From assembly GCA_018139225.1 (NCBI GenBank), contig JAGSNX010000007.1, positions 62,001 through 126,000 on the forward strand: a DNA stretch of 64,000 nt, given 5' to 3'. How positions within the stretch are numbered: the first letter of the stretch is position 1; every line of letters begins with the position of its first letter. Under the pieces are notes generated by a model. It saw nothing but the letters and a program-made list of their open reading frames with translations, was not told the origin of the DNA and made no database searches. Below, piece by piece: positions 51,950 through 60,725 of this stretch. Position numbers and translations under genes: made by a program. The DNA comes from Microvirga sp. SRT01 (GTDB lineage: Bacteria; Pseudomonadota; Alphaproteobacteria; Sphingomonadales; Sphingomonadaceae).

Positions 51950-53859
51950 TCGCCGAGGCTGGCCTTGCTGCGCTGTGGCTCGCCGCCGCGCTCGCTGCCT
52001 TGCAGCTTGCCCTGGCCGCGATCGGCCTGCGTCGGGGCGAAGCGCCGGTCCTCGCCACCGTCCGCCCTGTTGCGCTGGTGCAGGGCGGGCTCGTGGCGCT
52101 GGCGATGCTGGCGCTGATCCTGGTGTTTCAGGCATCCGACATGTCGGTGAAGCTGGTCGCCGAGAACAGCCATTCGGCCAAGCCGTGGATCTACAAGGTC
52201 GCCGGCGCGTGGGGCAACCACGAGGGGTCGATGCTCCTGTGGGTCACCATCCTCGGCCTCGCCGGCGGCGCCGTCGCGTGGTTCGAGAAGACGTTGGCGG
52301 AACGCACGCTGATCGCAACGCTCGGTGCGCAGGCGGCGATCGCGCTCGGCTTCTACGCCTTCCTGTTGTTCGCCTCGAACCCGTTTGCGCGGCTCAACCC
52401 GGCGGCGGTGGACGGCGCGGGGCTCAACCCGCTGTTGCAGGACCCCGGCCTCGCCTTCCACCCGCCGACGCTCTACGCCGGCTATGTCGGGCTGTCGGTC
52501 GCCTTCTCGTTCGCGGTCGGCGCGCTCGTCACGCGCGATGTCGGCCGCGAGTTCGCGCGGGCGATGCGGCCGTGGGTGCTGAGTGCGTGGATCTTCCTGA
52601 CGCTCGGCATCACCGCCGGCAGCTACTGGGCCTATTACGAACTGGGCTGGGGCGGCTGGTGGTTCTGGGACCCGGTCGAGAACGCCTCGCTGATGCCGTG
52701 GCTGGCGGCGACGGCGCTGCTCCATTCGGTGACGGTGCTGGCGACCCGCGACGGTCTTCGCGCGTGGACCGTGATGCTGGCGGTCGTCGCGTTCTCGATG
52801 TCGATGCTCGGCACGTTCCTGGTCCGCTCGGGCATCCTGACCAGCGTCCACGCCTTCGCCGTCGATCCGCGGCGCGGCGCGTTTATCCTCGTCCTGCTCG
52901 CACTCTACATCGGCGGCGCGCTGGCGTTGTTCGCAGCGCGGGTCGGCACCGTGCGGCAGGGGACGACCTTCGACCCGGTCAGCCGCGAAGGGGGCCTCGT
53001 CGCCAACAATCTGTTGCTGTCGGTGATCCTCGGCATCGTCCTGATCGGCACCCTGTACCCGATCGTCGCGGCCGGCTTCGACGTGCAATTGTCGGTCGGG
53101 CCACCCTTCTTCAACAAGGCCGCGGGGCCGCTCGCATTGATCCTGATCGTGGTCATGGCGGTCGGGCCGCTGGTCCGCTGGCGACGCGACGATGCGCAGG
53201 CGCTGGTCGTCCGCGCAGTCTGGCCGATCGGCGTCACCGCCTTCGCCTTCGCTGCGCTGGTCGTCTTCGCAATGCCGATCGGCGTGCTGCCGCTGCTCGG
53301 CCTCTCCCTTGCCGCCGGGCTGGCGGTGGCCAGCGTCGCGCCCTTGTGGGGGCGTGACCTGCGTCGCACGCCGCTATTTACCTGGGGCATGGTCGTCGCG
53401 CATCTCGGCATCGCCATCAGCCTCGCGGGCATCGCGTGCGACTCCGCCTTCACCGTCGAACGCCTGATCGCCCTGCGCGGCGGGGACTCGACGAGGGTCG
53501 GTCCGTACAAGGTCACGCTCGACGGTATTTCGCCTGTCGTCGCCGACAATTGGTCGGCACTTCAGGCGCGGCTCAGCGTCGAGCGCGACGGCGACGTGAC
53601 CCGCCTCTATCCGCAGTCGCGCACCTTCTCCGATCCGCCGACCACGACCAGCGAGTCGGCGATCATGACCGTGCCCGACGGCCAGCTCTACACCGTGCTC
53701 GGCCAGCCCGATGGGACCGGTCGGTGGCAGATGCGGCTGTGGTGGAAGCCTTTCGTGACCCTGATCTGGGCTGGCGGCGTGCTCGTCGCGATGGGCGGCG
53801 CGCTGTCGCTAGTCGGGCGTCTGCGCAAGCGGCGGCCACGGCGGGAGGCGTGGACGTGA
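51946..53859 (+). CDS. ccmF: Heme lyase subunit CcmF
   Basis: A 637-aa polytopic membrane protein that joins heme to the apocytochrome with CcmG/H. It carries the WWD motif WGGWWFWDPVEN, the GSMLLWV segment and ~14 transmembrane helices, with conserved histidines (ENSHSAKPW; HPPTLYAGYVG). The length is normal. Start and stop overlap both neighbours. Confidence 0.94.
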   Translation: MIAEAGLAALWLAAALAALQLALAAIGLRRGEAPVLATVRPVALVQGGLVALAMLALILVFQASDMSVKLVAENSHSAKPWIYKVAGAWGNHEGSMLLWVTILGLAGGAVAWFEKTLAERTLIATLGAQAAIALGFYAFLLFASNPFARLNPAAVDGAGLNPLLQDPGLAFHPPTLYAGYVGLSVAFSFAVGALVTRDVGREFARAMRPWVLSAWIFLTLGITAGSYWAYYELGWGGWWFWDPVENASLMPWLAATALLHSVTVLATRDGLRAWTVMLAVVAFSMSMLGTFLVRSGILTSVHAFAVDPRRGAFILVLLALYIGGALALFAARVGTVRQGTTFDPVSREGGLVANNLLLSVILGIVLIGTLYPIVAAGFDVQLSVGPPFFNKAAGPLALILIVVMAVGPLVRWRRDDAQALVVRAVWPIGVTAFAFAALVVFAMPIGVLPLLGLSLAAGLAVASVAPLWGRDLRRTPLFTWGMVVAHLGIAISLAGIACDSAFTVERLIALRGGDSTRVGPYKVTLDGISPVVADNWSALQARLSVERDGDVTRLYPQSRTFSDPPTTTSESAIMTVPDGQLYTVLGQPDGTGRWQMRLWWKPFVTLIWAGGVLVAMGGALSLVGRLRKRRPRREAWT

Positions 53860-54383
53860 GGCGCTGGCTGTTGTGGCTGCCGCTCGGGGCATTCGCCCTG
53901 CTCGTCGCGGTAGTGGCCAGCGGGCTGATGCGCCCCGCCGACCGCGCGGTGCACTCGGCGCTCGCGGGCAAGCCGCTGCCCGCCTTCACGCTAGCGCCGT
54001 CCGTCCCCGGTAAACCCGGCCTGTCTTCGACGGCGATGCGGGGGCAAGGGCCGCGACTGCTCAACGTCTTCGCGAGCTGGTGCATCCCGTGCATCGCGGA
54101 AGCACCGCAACTGTTGAAGCTCAAGCAAGCCGGCGTGCCGATCGACGCGATCGCGGTGCGCGACACCGCCCGCGCCGTGCAGGGCTTCCTCGCGCGCAAC
54201 GGCGATCCGTATGCGCGGATCGGCGACGACCCTCAGAGTGCGGTGCAGCTCTCGCTCGGCTCCTCGGGCGTGCCGGAGACGTTCCTGATCGACGGCAGCG
54301 GCGTCGTCGTGAAGCAGTATATCGGCGACATCCGCCCCGATCAGGTCGACGCGGTGATCGCCGACTGGCGAGCGGCCCGATGA
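53856..54383 (+). CDS. ccmG: Thiol:disulfide oxidoreductase CcmG/DsbE
   Basis: A 175-aa membrane-anchored thioredoxin-like reductase that reduces apocytochrome c. One N-terminal helix (WLLWLPLGAFALLVAVVASG), the active site FASWCIPCIAEAP and the cis-proline loop GVPETFLID are visible. The GTG start overlaps ccmF. Confidence 0.93.
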   Translation: MRRWLLWLPLGAFALLVAVVASGLMRPADRAVHSALAGKPLPAFTLAPSVPGKPGLSSTAMRGQGPRLLNVFASWCIPCIAEAPQLLKLKQAGVPIDAIAVRDTARAVQGFLARNGDPYARIGDDPQSAVQLSLGSSGVPETFLIDGSGVVVKQYIGDIRPDQVDAVIADWRAAR

Positions 54384-54784
54384 AACGTGCCCTGTTGCTG
54401 GCTGCGATGTTCGCTGCACCGGTCGCTGCGCAGACCAGCGCGCCCGCCGCCTATGCCGACACCCAGCTCGCCGACCCTGCGCAGGAAGCCCAGGCGCGCG
54501 GCCTGATGGAGACGCTGCGCTGCGTCGTCTGTCAGGGGCAGTCGATCGCCGACAGCGACGCGCAGATGGCTGGCGACATGCGCGCGCTGGTCCGTCAGCG
54601 TATCCGTGCGGGCGAGCGACCGGAGGGGATCCGGAACTGGCTGATCGGCCGCTACGGCGATTACATCAGCTACGATCCGCCGTTCGTTGCGGCAACCGCG
54701 GCACTGTGGCTGGCCCCGGTGGCGCTGCTGCTTGCAGGTGTGTGGATCGCGCGCGGCAGTTTCCGAAAGCGGCGGCGGGCATGA
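54380..54784 (+). CDS. ccmH: Cytochrome c maturation protein CcmH (CycL type)
   Basis: A 134-aa protein with a signal peptide, the redox motif LRCVVCQGQSIADSDA and a C-terminal transmembrane helix (ALWLAPVALLLAGVWIARGS). It receives apocytochrome thiols. It is the short form, with the TPR part encoded separately by the next gene. Starts overlap by 4 bp on each side. Confidence 0.93.
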   Translation: MKRALLLAAMFAAPVAAQTSAPAAYADTQLADPAQEAQARGLMETLRCVVCQGQSIADSDAQMAGDMRALVRQRIRAGERPEGIRNWLIGRYGDYISYDPPFVAATAALWLAPVALLLAGVWIARGSFRKRRRA

Positions 54785-55422
54785 TGGGCTGGATTGCACT
54801 GGTCGTGCTGGCGGCGGCGGCGTTCGGCGCGATGATCGCGTTGCGCGTGCCGCGGCTGTTATGGTCGATGGTGGGCGCGGCGCTGATGCTCGGCGCGACC
54901 GGCTATGCCTTGCAGGGCAGCCCCGCGCTTCCGGCGTCGCCGGTCTTGCCCGATCGCAACTCGCTCGTCGTGGACGAGGCGCTGGCCAACCTGCGCACCG
55001 ACATATTCGGCCGGTACGGAGCGGACAGCGCGTATCTGACGGCGGCCGACGCGCTATCACGGGGTGGTAACCCGCGGTACGAGGTGGAGGCGCTGCTCGG
55101 CGGCATCCGTACGTCGCCAAAGAGCGTGCAGTTGTGGACTGCGCTCGGCGACGCGTTGGCCCGGCACGACCGGCAATTGTCGCCCGCATCCCGCTTCGCC
55201 TTCGACCGCGCAAGGCAGTTGGAGCCCGCCAATCCCGGACCCTATTTCTTCCTTGGCGTGGCGCAGCTTCGCTCCAACGACTTTCCCGCGGCTCGGGATT
55301 CCTGGCGGGTGGCGCTGGCGAAGACCCCCGCCGATGCGCCATACCGCACGGCGATCGCCCAGCGTCTGGCATTGCTGGACCGATTGCTGAGTATCGATCC
55401 GGCAGCGGATACCACTAAGTAG
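54781..55422 (+). CDS. ccmI: CcmI/CycH-like TPR protein
   Basis: A 213-aa protein with two N-terminal transmembrane helices (WIALVVLAAAAFGAMIALRV; WSMVGAALMLGATGYAL) and a TPR-rich C-terminus (RYEVEALLGGIRTSPKSVQL; ANPGPYFFLGVAQLRSNDFP). It presents apocytochrome to the lyase. It is shorter than many CcmI proteins, but complete. It is the last gene of the operon. Confidence 0.85.
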   Translation: MMGWIALVVLAAAAFGAMIALRVPRLLWSMVGAALMLGATGYALQGSPALPASPVLPDRNSLVVDEALANLRTDIFGRYGADSAYLTAADALSRGGNPRYEVEALLGGIRTSPKSVQLWTALGDALARHDRQLSPASRFAFDRARQLEPANPGPYFFLGVAQLRSNDFPAARDSWRVALAKTPADAPYRTAIAQRLALLDRLLSIDPAADTTK

Positions 55423-55929
55423 CGCGCGACAGGGCCGTAGAGACCCCGGCATCAAGTGTTGCGAACGCGGTTTAGGTAGTCTGATGGTGACCGGCTCGCC
55501 GCTCCGGCCGCGCAGGCGCAGTGTCTGGAAAGCGGTGCAGCGCTTCCATCATGTTCGCTCCACTGGCTTTATAAGAACCGCAGCGATAGCGTTTTTGCCG
55601 GGCTCGCCGACACTATGGTCACGGCAACGCCATCGCTGAATCCGCAACCCGAGGCCGAGCCGCGAGGACCGATTCCGTCATTCCCCGCTCGGGGTAAGTT
55701 TCTACACCTGCGCCAGGCGACCGCTATTCGTCACGGTTGCCGCAACCGAGTTCCACGCCAACGATGTTGCCGTCGCACCTCAGCGGAAGGTCACGTTTGG
55801 GCGATAAGAGAGTGCGAGCGCATCGCAACGCCCGAAGCTCGGCGATAGCAGCGCCGCCTTGCTATGGCCGGCTGCTGCCTCGGAACCCGCGCACCCTGCA
55901 ACGAGCGTGCAGCGCCATATTCAGCAGGC
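55423..55929. other. Intergenic region after the ccm operon
   Basis: About 500 bp of lower GC content without a convincing gene on either strand; short open frames here have no start signal or recognisable product. No insertion-sequence ends or tRNA were seen. Confidence 0.5.
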
Positions 55930-55959
55930 AAAAAAATAGCGGCCCGAAGGCCGCTATTT
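55930..55959 (-). terminator. Terminator of the small exported protein gene
   Basis: On the minus strand an 11-bp stem AAATAGCGGCC / GGCCGCTATTT with a TTCG loop runs into seven T. It lies 23 bp after the stop of the gene at 55982. Confidence 0.85.
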
Positions 55960-55981
55960 CCTTAGCCGAAGCTAGAACAGC

Positions 55982-56227
55982 TCAGTTGCTGTCCGAATCG
56001 TCATCGCTGTCAGCAACGATCACGATGCCGGCAACGACCGCAGCAGCGGCCAGAGCGGCAACGATGAAGCCGCCACCGGCCAGCTCGTTCTTCTTGGCCG
56101 AAACCGAACCGGCGCGAGCCGACTTGGCGACCGACAGGCTCGAGGCCGCGTTCACCGGAGCGGCAACCGCAGGCGCAACAACCATCGTCGCAGCGGCCGC
56201 AGCCGCGAGATACTTACCAAGACCCAT
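55982..56227 (-). CDS. Small exported membrane-anchored protein, unknown
   Basis: An 81-aa protein: signal peptide (MGLGKYLAAAAAATMVVAPA, cleaved near VAA/APV), a short basic middle (KSARAGSVSAKKNELAGGG), one hydrophobic helix (FIVAALAAAAVVAGIVIVAD) and an acidic tail (SDDDSDSN). It has its own terminator, so it is a separate transcription unit and may be well expressed. I know similar small proteins from sphingomonads, but no function. Confidence 0.75.
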   Translation of the reverse strand: MGLGKYLAAAAAATMVVAPAVAAPVNAASSLSVAKSARAGSVSAKKNELAGGGFIVAALAAAAVVAGIVIVADSDDDSDSN

Positions 56228-56419
56228 GTAGAACTCCCTTCAAATGTCCGTCGATCAGCGCAGTGCCATAAAGCCAATGGCCTTGCAACAGTTCCACCCG
56301 ACCGGCCCGTTTACGTCACCACATGATGCGGCGATGCAACACTCCAGTCGCGATTGTCTTACAGCAAAAATCGAGAACAAAAAGTAGCAAACTGCCGTAA
56401 TGCAGCAATTCCGCGACGA

Positions 56420-57178
56420 TCAGATCGTATCGAGATGCCATGTTCGCTCGGCTTCCAGACCCAGAGCGCTCAACCGGCCGGATTCGTAGGCGCCCGTATC
56501 GACGCCGATGCGATGCGGCAGGAACTCTACCGTAGATGAAACCGTGTGACCGTGGACGATCATCTTCTCCAATGGGGTCCGATGATCGAGGAAGGGGTTG
56601 CGAATCCAGCGTAAGTCGCTGCTGCGCTGCTCCGACAGCGCGCGATCCGGGTGAACGCCGGCGTGCACGAACGCATAATCACCGATGACCTCCATATCGC
56701 TCGCGCCCGCCAGCAAGGCCTGATGATCCGGCGGCACGACATCCGCCAGCGCCTCGGCAAGCTCATCATAGTCCATCGCTTCGTAGTTCGGCGGCGCGAT
56801 GCCGTAGCTGATCGCCGTCTCGCGACCACCGATGCGGCAGAACAACCGCAATGCCTTGTCCTCGCCCCGGATCGCACCGAGGAATATCTCCTCATGGTTG
56901 CCAGCGAGGAGGCGCACATCGGGCTTCTCCTCCGCAAGTCGGCGTATCCGTTCGACGACGCCGCGTGAATCCGGACCTCGATCGACCAGGTCGCCAAGAA
57001 AGACATAGGTCGTACGTGCGGGACCGCGCGCAGTGTCGTCCGCGTCGATGGCGTCGAGCAAGGGCTCGAGCAGATCCAGCCGTCCGTGGATATCACCGAT
57101 CGCATAGACTCGTTGGCCCGGCGGGATCGTCGGCGCGCTCCGCGGGGGCGTCGCCCGTTTGAGAAACTTGAGCAGCAT
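56420..57178 (-). CDS. PrpA-like metallophosphoesterase (Ser/Thr phosphatase 1 family)
   Basis: A 252-aa calcineurin-like phosphatase. All metal motifs are present: GDIHGR (28-33), GDLVDRGPDS (62-71), GNHE (~98-101), and HGH(TV) near the end, with VHAGVHP before it. Family members act as protein phosphatases or as Ap4A hydrolases; the length suits the protein phosphatase PrpA/PphA branch. It lies 86 bp after wecC on the same strand and may be the last gene of the wecB-wecC unit. Confidence 0.82.
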   Translation of the reverse strand: MLLKFLKRATPPRSAPTIPPGQRVYAIGDIHGRLDLLEPLLDAIDADDTARGPARTTYVFLGDLVDRGPDSRGVVERIRRLAEEKPDVRLLAGNHEEIFLGAIRGEDKALRLFCRIGGRETAISYGIAPPNYEAMDYDELAEALADVVPPDHQALLAGASDMEVIGDYAFVHAGVHPDRALSEQRSSDLRWIRNPFLDHRTPLEKMIVHGHTVSSTVEFLPHRIGVDTGAYESGRLSALGLEAERTWHLDTI

Positions 57179-57263
57179 CGCTTTTCAGGGACATGGCCAG
57201 CGGGACACCGCCGGCAGGAGTCGTCGCCCTACGCGTTCGCAGGTTGCGCCGCAATGAACGCGA

Positions 57264-58574
57264 TCAACTCGCCAGCCGTAGCTCCGGTCGCATCGCCACG
57301 GTGGAGTAGGGCGGCTGATCGGGCCAGATGCCGCGCGTATCGAGTACCGCCTTGCCCTGCCGCTCCTGGAGCGGGATCGAGCGGAACAGATCGTGGTCCA
57401 CCAGCAGGATCATGATGTCGCACGTTTCGATCGCGGTATCGACGTCGATCAGGCGAGCGCCGGTGCCGTCGAACGCCTTGGGCAGCACGTCCGCATAGGG
57501 TTCGACGATGCGCACCCGCTCGCCGAAGCGGGCGGCCAGCGCGCTCGCGACGCGCAGCGCCGGGCTCTCGCGGAAATCGTCGATATTGGCTTTGAAGGCG
57601 AGGCCCATGCAGCCGACCGATGCGCCCGGCATCGCGTCGATCATCGCCGCCGCCTGTGCGATGACATGATCGGTCTTGCCGTCGTTGACCTCCCGCGCGG
57701 TGCGGATCAGCGGCGTGCTGTCCGGCGCGGCGGCGACGAGGAACCACGGATCGACTGCGATGCAATGACCGCCGACACCCGGACCCGGCGACAGGATGTT
57801 GACGCGCGGATGGCGGTTCGCGAGCCGGATCACCTCCCAAACGTCGACGCCCAGCCGATCGGCGACGAGGCTGAGTTCGTTGGCGAACGCGATGTTGACG
57901 TCCCGGAATGCGTTTTCCGTCAGCTTCGTCATCTCCGCCGCACGAGCGGTCGTGGTGACGCAGGCCCCCCGCACGAAGCGGCGATAGAAGCCCAGCGCCT
58001 TGCGGGCGCAGCGCGGCGTGATGCCGCCGATGACGCGGTCGTTGTCGATCAGTTCGACGAGGATGCGGCCCGGGAGCACGCGCTCGGGGCAATAGGCGAT
58101 GGCGATGTCCGCGCCCTCGCCGCTGCCGCCGCGGCCCGGCACGCGCAGATCGGGGCGCAACGTGGCCAGCAGATCACGAACCTGCTCGGTGGTGCCGACC
58201 GGCGAGGTCGATTCGAGGATGATCGTGTCGCCCGCTTTCAACACCGCGGCGATGCTGGTGGCCGCTTGCAGGACGTAGCCGATATCGGGCTGATGATCCG
58301 CGGCGAACGGCGTGGGCACGGCGATGACAAACACGTCGGCGGGGGCGACCTCGGTCGCGGCGCGCAACGTGCCGCGGGAGACCACGCCCGAGACGAGGCC
58401 GTCGAGATCGACCTCCTCGATATGGACGCGCCCGGAGTTGACCGTCTCCACGACCGAGGCGGTCACGTCGACGCCCAGCACCTGCGCGCCGGTACGGGCG
58501 ATCACCGCCGCGGTGGGCAGGCCGATATAGCCCAGCCCCATGACGACGACGTTGAGTTCAGCGGCGGAAGCCAT
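57264..58574 (-). CDS. wecC: UDP-N-acetyl-D-mannosaminuronate dehydrogenase WecC
   Basis: A 436-aa nucleotide-sugar dehydrogenase that oxidises UDP-ManNAc to UDP-ManNAcA with NAD+. The Rossmann motif GLGYIGLPTA is at 13-22, STSPVGTT at 122-129, the catalytic Cys271 is in GPGVGGHCIAVDP, and the C-terminal domain holds GLAFKANIDDFRESPAL. It overlaps the wecB stop by 17 bp, which fits one pathway for a cell-surface polysaccharide. Confidence 0.9.
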   Translation of the reverse strand: MASAAELNVVVMGLGYIGLPTAAVIARTGAQVLGVDVTASVVETVNSGRVHIEEVDLDGLVSGVVSRGTLRAATEVAPADVFVIAVPTPFAADHQPDIGYVLQAATSIAAVLKAGDTIILESTSPVGTTEQVRDLLATLRPDLRVPGRGGSGEGADIAIAYCPERVLPGRILVELIDNDRVIGGITPRCARKALGFYRRFVRGACVTTTARAAEMTKLTENAFRDVNIAFANELSLVADRLGVDVWEVIRLANRHPRVNILSPGPGVGGHCIAVDPWFLVAAAPDSTPLIRTAREVNDGKTDHVIAQAAAMIDAMPGASVGCMGLAFKANIDDFRESPALRVASALAARFGERVRIVEPYADVLPKAFDGTGARLIDVDTAIETCDIMILLVDHDLFRSIPLQERQGKAVLDTRGIWPDQPPYSTVAMRPELRLAS

Positions 58575-59685
58575 CGGCGATCACCTTTCCGATCCGGGCC
58601 GAAGCGTGACCGTCGCCGAACGGGTTGTGGGCGCGGGCCATGACGGCATAGGCGTCGCTATCGTCCAGAAGCGTGAAGACTTCGGAAACGATGCGGTCCT
58701 CGTCGGTGCCGATCAGCTTTGCGGTGCCGGCGGCGACGCCCTCCGGCCGCTCCGTCGTTTCGCGCATCACCAGCACCGGCTTGCCCAGCGCGGGCGCCTC
58801 CTCCTGAACGCCGCCCGAATCGGTCAGCACGATGTCGGACGCGGCGAGCACGGCGACGAAACCGGGATAGTCGAGCGGCGCGATACGGGCGACGTTCGCA
58901 CGATCGCCCAGCAGCTCGTCCATGACGGCGACGACATTGGGGTTGGGGTGTACGGGAAAGATGACGCCGACATCCTGTCGCTCGGCGATGCGGTCGATCG
59001 CACGGGCGATCGCAGCCATGCCGTCCCCGAAATTTTCACGGCGATGGGTGGTGACGAGCACGATCCGCCGACCGGCCATCTTGGCGAGCACCGGGGCGAC
59101 CGTGTCGGCGAGGCCGGGTTCGGCGCCGATCCGGTCGCGGGTCCAGTGCAGCGCGTCGATGACGGTGTTGCCGGTGACATGGACCTTGGTGGGATCGATC
59201 GCCTCCCGGATCAGGGCGTCGGCGGCGGTCTGGGTCGGGGCGAAGTGGTGCTGCGCGATCGGTGCGACGATGCGGCGGTTCACCTCCTCCGGCCAGGGGT
59301 GGTAGATATCGCCGGAACGCAGCCCCGCTTCGACATGGGCGACCGGGATGCGTCGGTAGTAGGCGGCGAGGGCGCCCGCCATCGCGGTCGCGGTGTCGCC
59401 CTGGACCAGCACCATATCGGGCTGTTCCACATCGATCGTCTCGCCGATGCCGGTCAGCAGCCTGGCCGTCAGCCGGTCGAGCGATTGCCCCGGTTCCATG
59501 ATGTCGAGGTCATGATCGGGCGTCAGGCCGGCGATCGCCAGCACCTGATCCAGCAGGCCGCGATGCTGCGCCGTCACACAGGTCCGCACGCGCAGGCCCT
59601 CGATCGACGCAAGGGCACGGATGACGGGAAATAGCTTGATCGCTTCGGGACGCGTGCCGAACACGACGAGGATTGTATGAGCCAT
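58558..59685 (-). CDS. wecB: UDP-N-acetylglucosamine 2-epimerase WecB (non-hydrolysing)
   Basis: A 375-aa GT-B-fold enzyme that converts UDP-GlcNAc to UDP-ManNAc. Signatures are FGTRPEAIKLFPVI (9-22), VQGDTATAMAGALA, HVEAGLRSGD, VTTHRRENFG and DSGGVQEEAPALGKPVLVM. The length is normal. It is first in the wecB-wecC unit and divergent from galU over 127 bp. Confidence 0.93.
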   Translation of the reverse strand: MAHTILVVFGTRPEAIKLFPVIRALASIEGLRVRTCVTAQHRGLLDQVLAIAGLTPDHDLDIMEPGQSLDRLTARLLTGIGETIDVEQPDMVLVQGDTATAMAGALAAYYRRIPVAHVEAGLRSGDIYHPWPEEVNRRIVAPIAQHHFAPTQTAADALIREAIDPTKVHVTGNTVIDALHWTRDRIGAEPGLADTVAPVLAKMAGRRIVLVTTHRRENFGDGMAAIARAIDRIAERQDVGVIFPVHPNPNVVAVMDELLGDRANVARIAPLDYPGFVAVLAASDIVLTDSGGVQEEAPALGKPVLVMRETTERPEGVAAGTAKLIGTDEDRIVSEVFTLLDDSDAYAVMARAHNPFGDGHASARIGKVIADGFRR

Positions 59686-59812
59686 GCCGCGGCTTTACGG
59701 CCGCAGGGTTTACCATCACGCTAACCGCGCATCGTGCAACAATTGAGGCGCGCATGGCTTTAGGTGGCAGGGTACGAGCCTGTGGTCAGCAGGCAAAGGG
59801 AGACGAATACCG

Positions 59813-60685
59813 ATGACGATCAAGCCGTTGCGCAAGGCCGTGTTTCCGGTCGCGGGGCTGGGCACCCGCTTCCTGCCGGCGACCAAGGCGATGCCGAAGG
59901 AGATGCTGACCGTCGTCGACAAGCCGCTGATCCAATATGCCGTCGAAGAGGCGCTGGAGGCGGGTATCGACCAGATCATTTTCGTCACGGGTCGCAACAA
60001 GTCCGCGCTGGAGGATCATTTCGACATCTCCTACGAGCTGGAGGACACGATGCGCGCGCGCGGCAAGTCGCTCAGCGTGCTGGAGGGTATTCGGCAAAAG
60101 CCGGGCTCCCCCGTGTACGTCCGCCAGCAGGAGCCGCTGGGACTGGGCCATGCCGTATGGTGCGCGCGAGAGATCGTCGGCGACGAGCCGTTCGCGGTGC
60201 TGCTTCCGGACGAACTGATGGTCGGGCGGCCGGGCTTCCTGAAGCAGATGGTGGAGGCTTACGCTCGGGTCGGCGGCAACGTCATCGGTGCACTGGAGGT
60301 GGCGGACAGCGAGACCGACAAATACGGGATCATCTCTCCCGGTGCGCGGGTGGACGATCGTACCGTCGAGGTAAGCGCGCTGGTCGAGAAGCCGGCAAAA
60401 GGCACTGCGCCGTCGAACCTGATGATCCCCGGCCGCTACATCCTGCAACCCGAGGTCATGCGTATCCTCGAAGGGCAGGAGAAGGGTGCGGGTGGGGAGA
60501 TCCAGCTGACCGACGCGATGGCGCAGTTGATCGGCAAGCAGCCGTTCCACGGTTTCACCTTCGACGGCGAGCGTTACGACTGCGGCGACAAGGCGGGCTA
60601 TATCTGCGCGAACGTCGCGCTGTCGCTCGCGCGTGACGACATCGGGCCGGCGGTTCGCTCGTTCATCGAGACCAAACTGGGGTGA
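59813..60685 (+). CDS. galU: UTP-glucose-1-phosphate uridylyltransferase
   Basis: A 290-aa enzyme that makes UDP-glucose for exopolysaccharide and lipopolysaccharide. The nucleotide-binding signature AGLGTRFLPATKAMPKEML (14-32) and VEKPAKGTAPSNL are typical of GalU. It is divergent from wecB and converges on the MoeB-like gene. Confidence 0.94.
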   Translation: MTIKPLRKAVFPVAGLGTRFLPATKAMPKEMLTVVDKPLIQYAVEEALEAGIDQIIFVTGRNKSALEDHFDISYELEDTMRARGKSLSVLEGIRQKPGSPVYVRQQEPLGLGHAVWCAREIVGDEPFAVLLPDELMVGRPGFLKQMVEAYARVGGNVIGALEVADSETDKYGIISPGARVDDRTVEVSALVEKPAKGTAPSNLMIPGRYILQPEVMRILEGQEKGAGGEIQLTDAMAQLIGKQPFHGFTFDGERYDCGDKAGYICANVALSLARDDIGPAVRSFIETKLG

Positions 60686-60688
60686 GCC

Positions 60689-60725
60689 CTCGGCATGCTC
60701 CGGTCAAATACCGGAGCACGCCGAG
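60689..60725. other. Inverted repeat between convergent galU and moeB-like genes
   Basis: A 15-bp stem with one A/C mismatch (CTCGGC-A-TGCTCCGG / CCGGAGCA-C-GCCGAG) and a TCAAATA loop. The loop holds the stop codon of the minus-strand gene, so half of the hairpin is coding. There is no T-tract on either side, so it may slow polymerase or protect 3' ends rather than act as an intrinsic terminator. Confidence 0.55.

Noticed and set aside
55615..55848. A 77-codon plus-strand frame after the ccm operon
   Set aside because: No ribosome binding site, and the composition is Arg/Pro-rich and non-protein-like.
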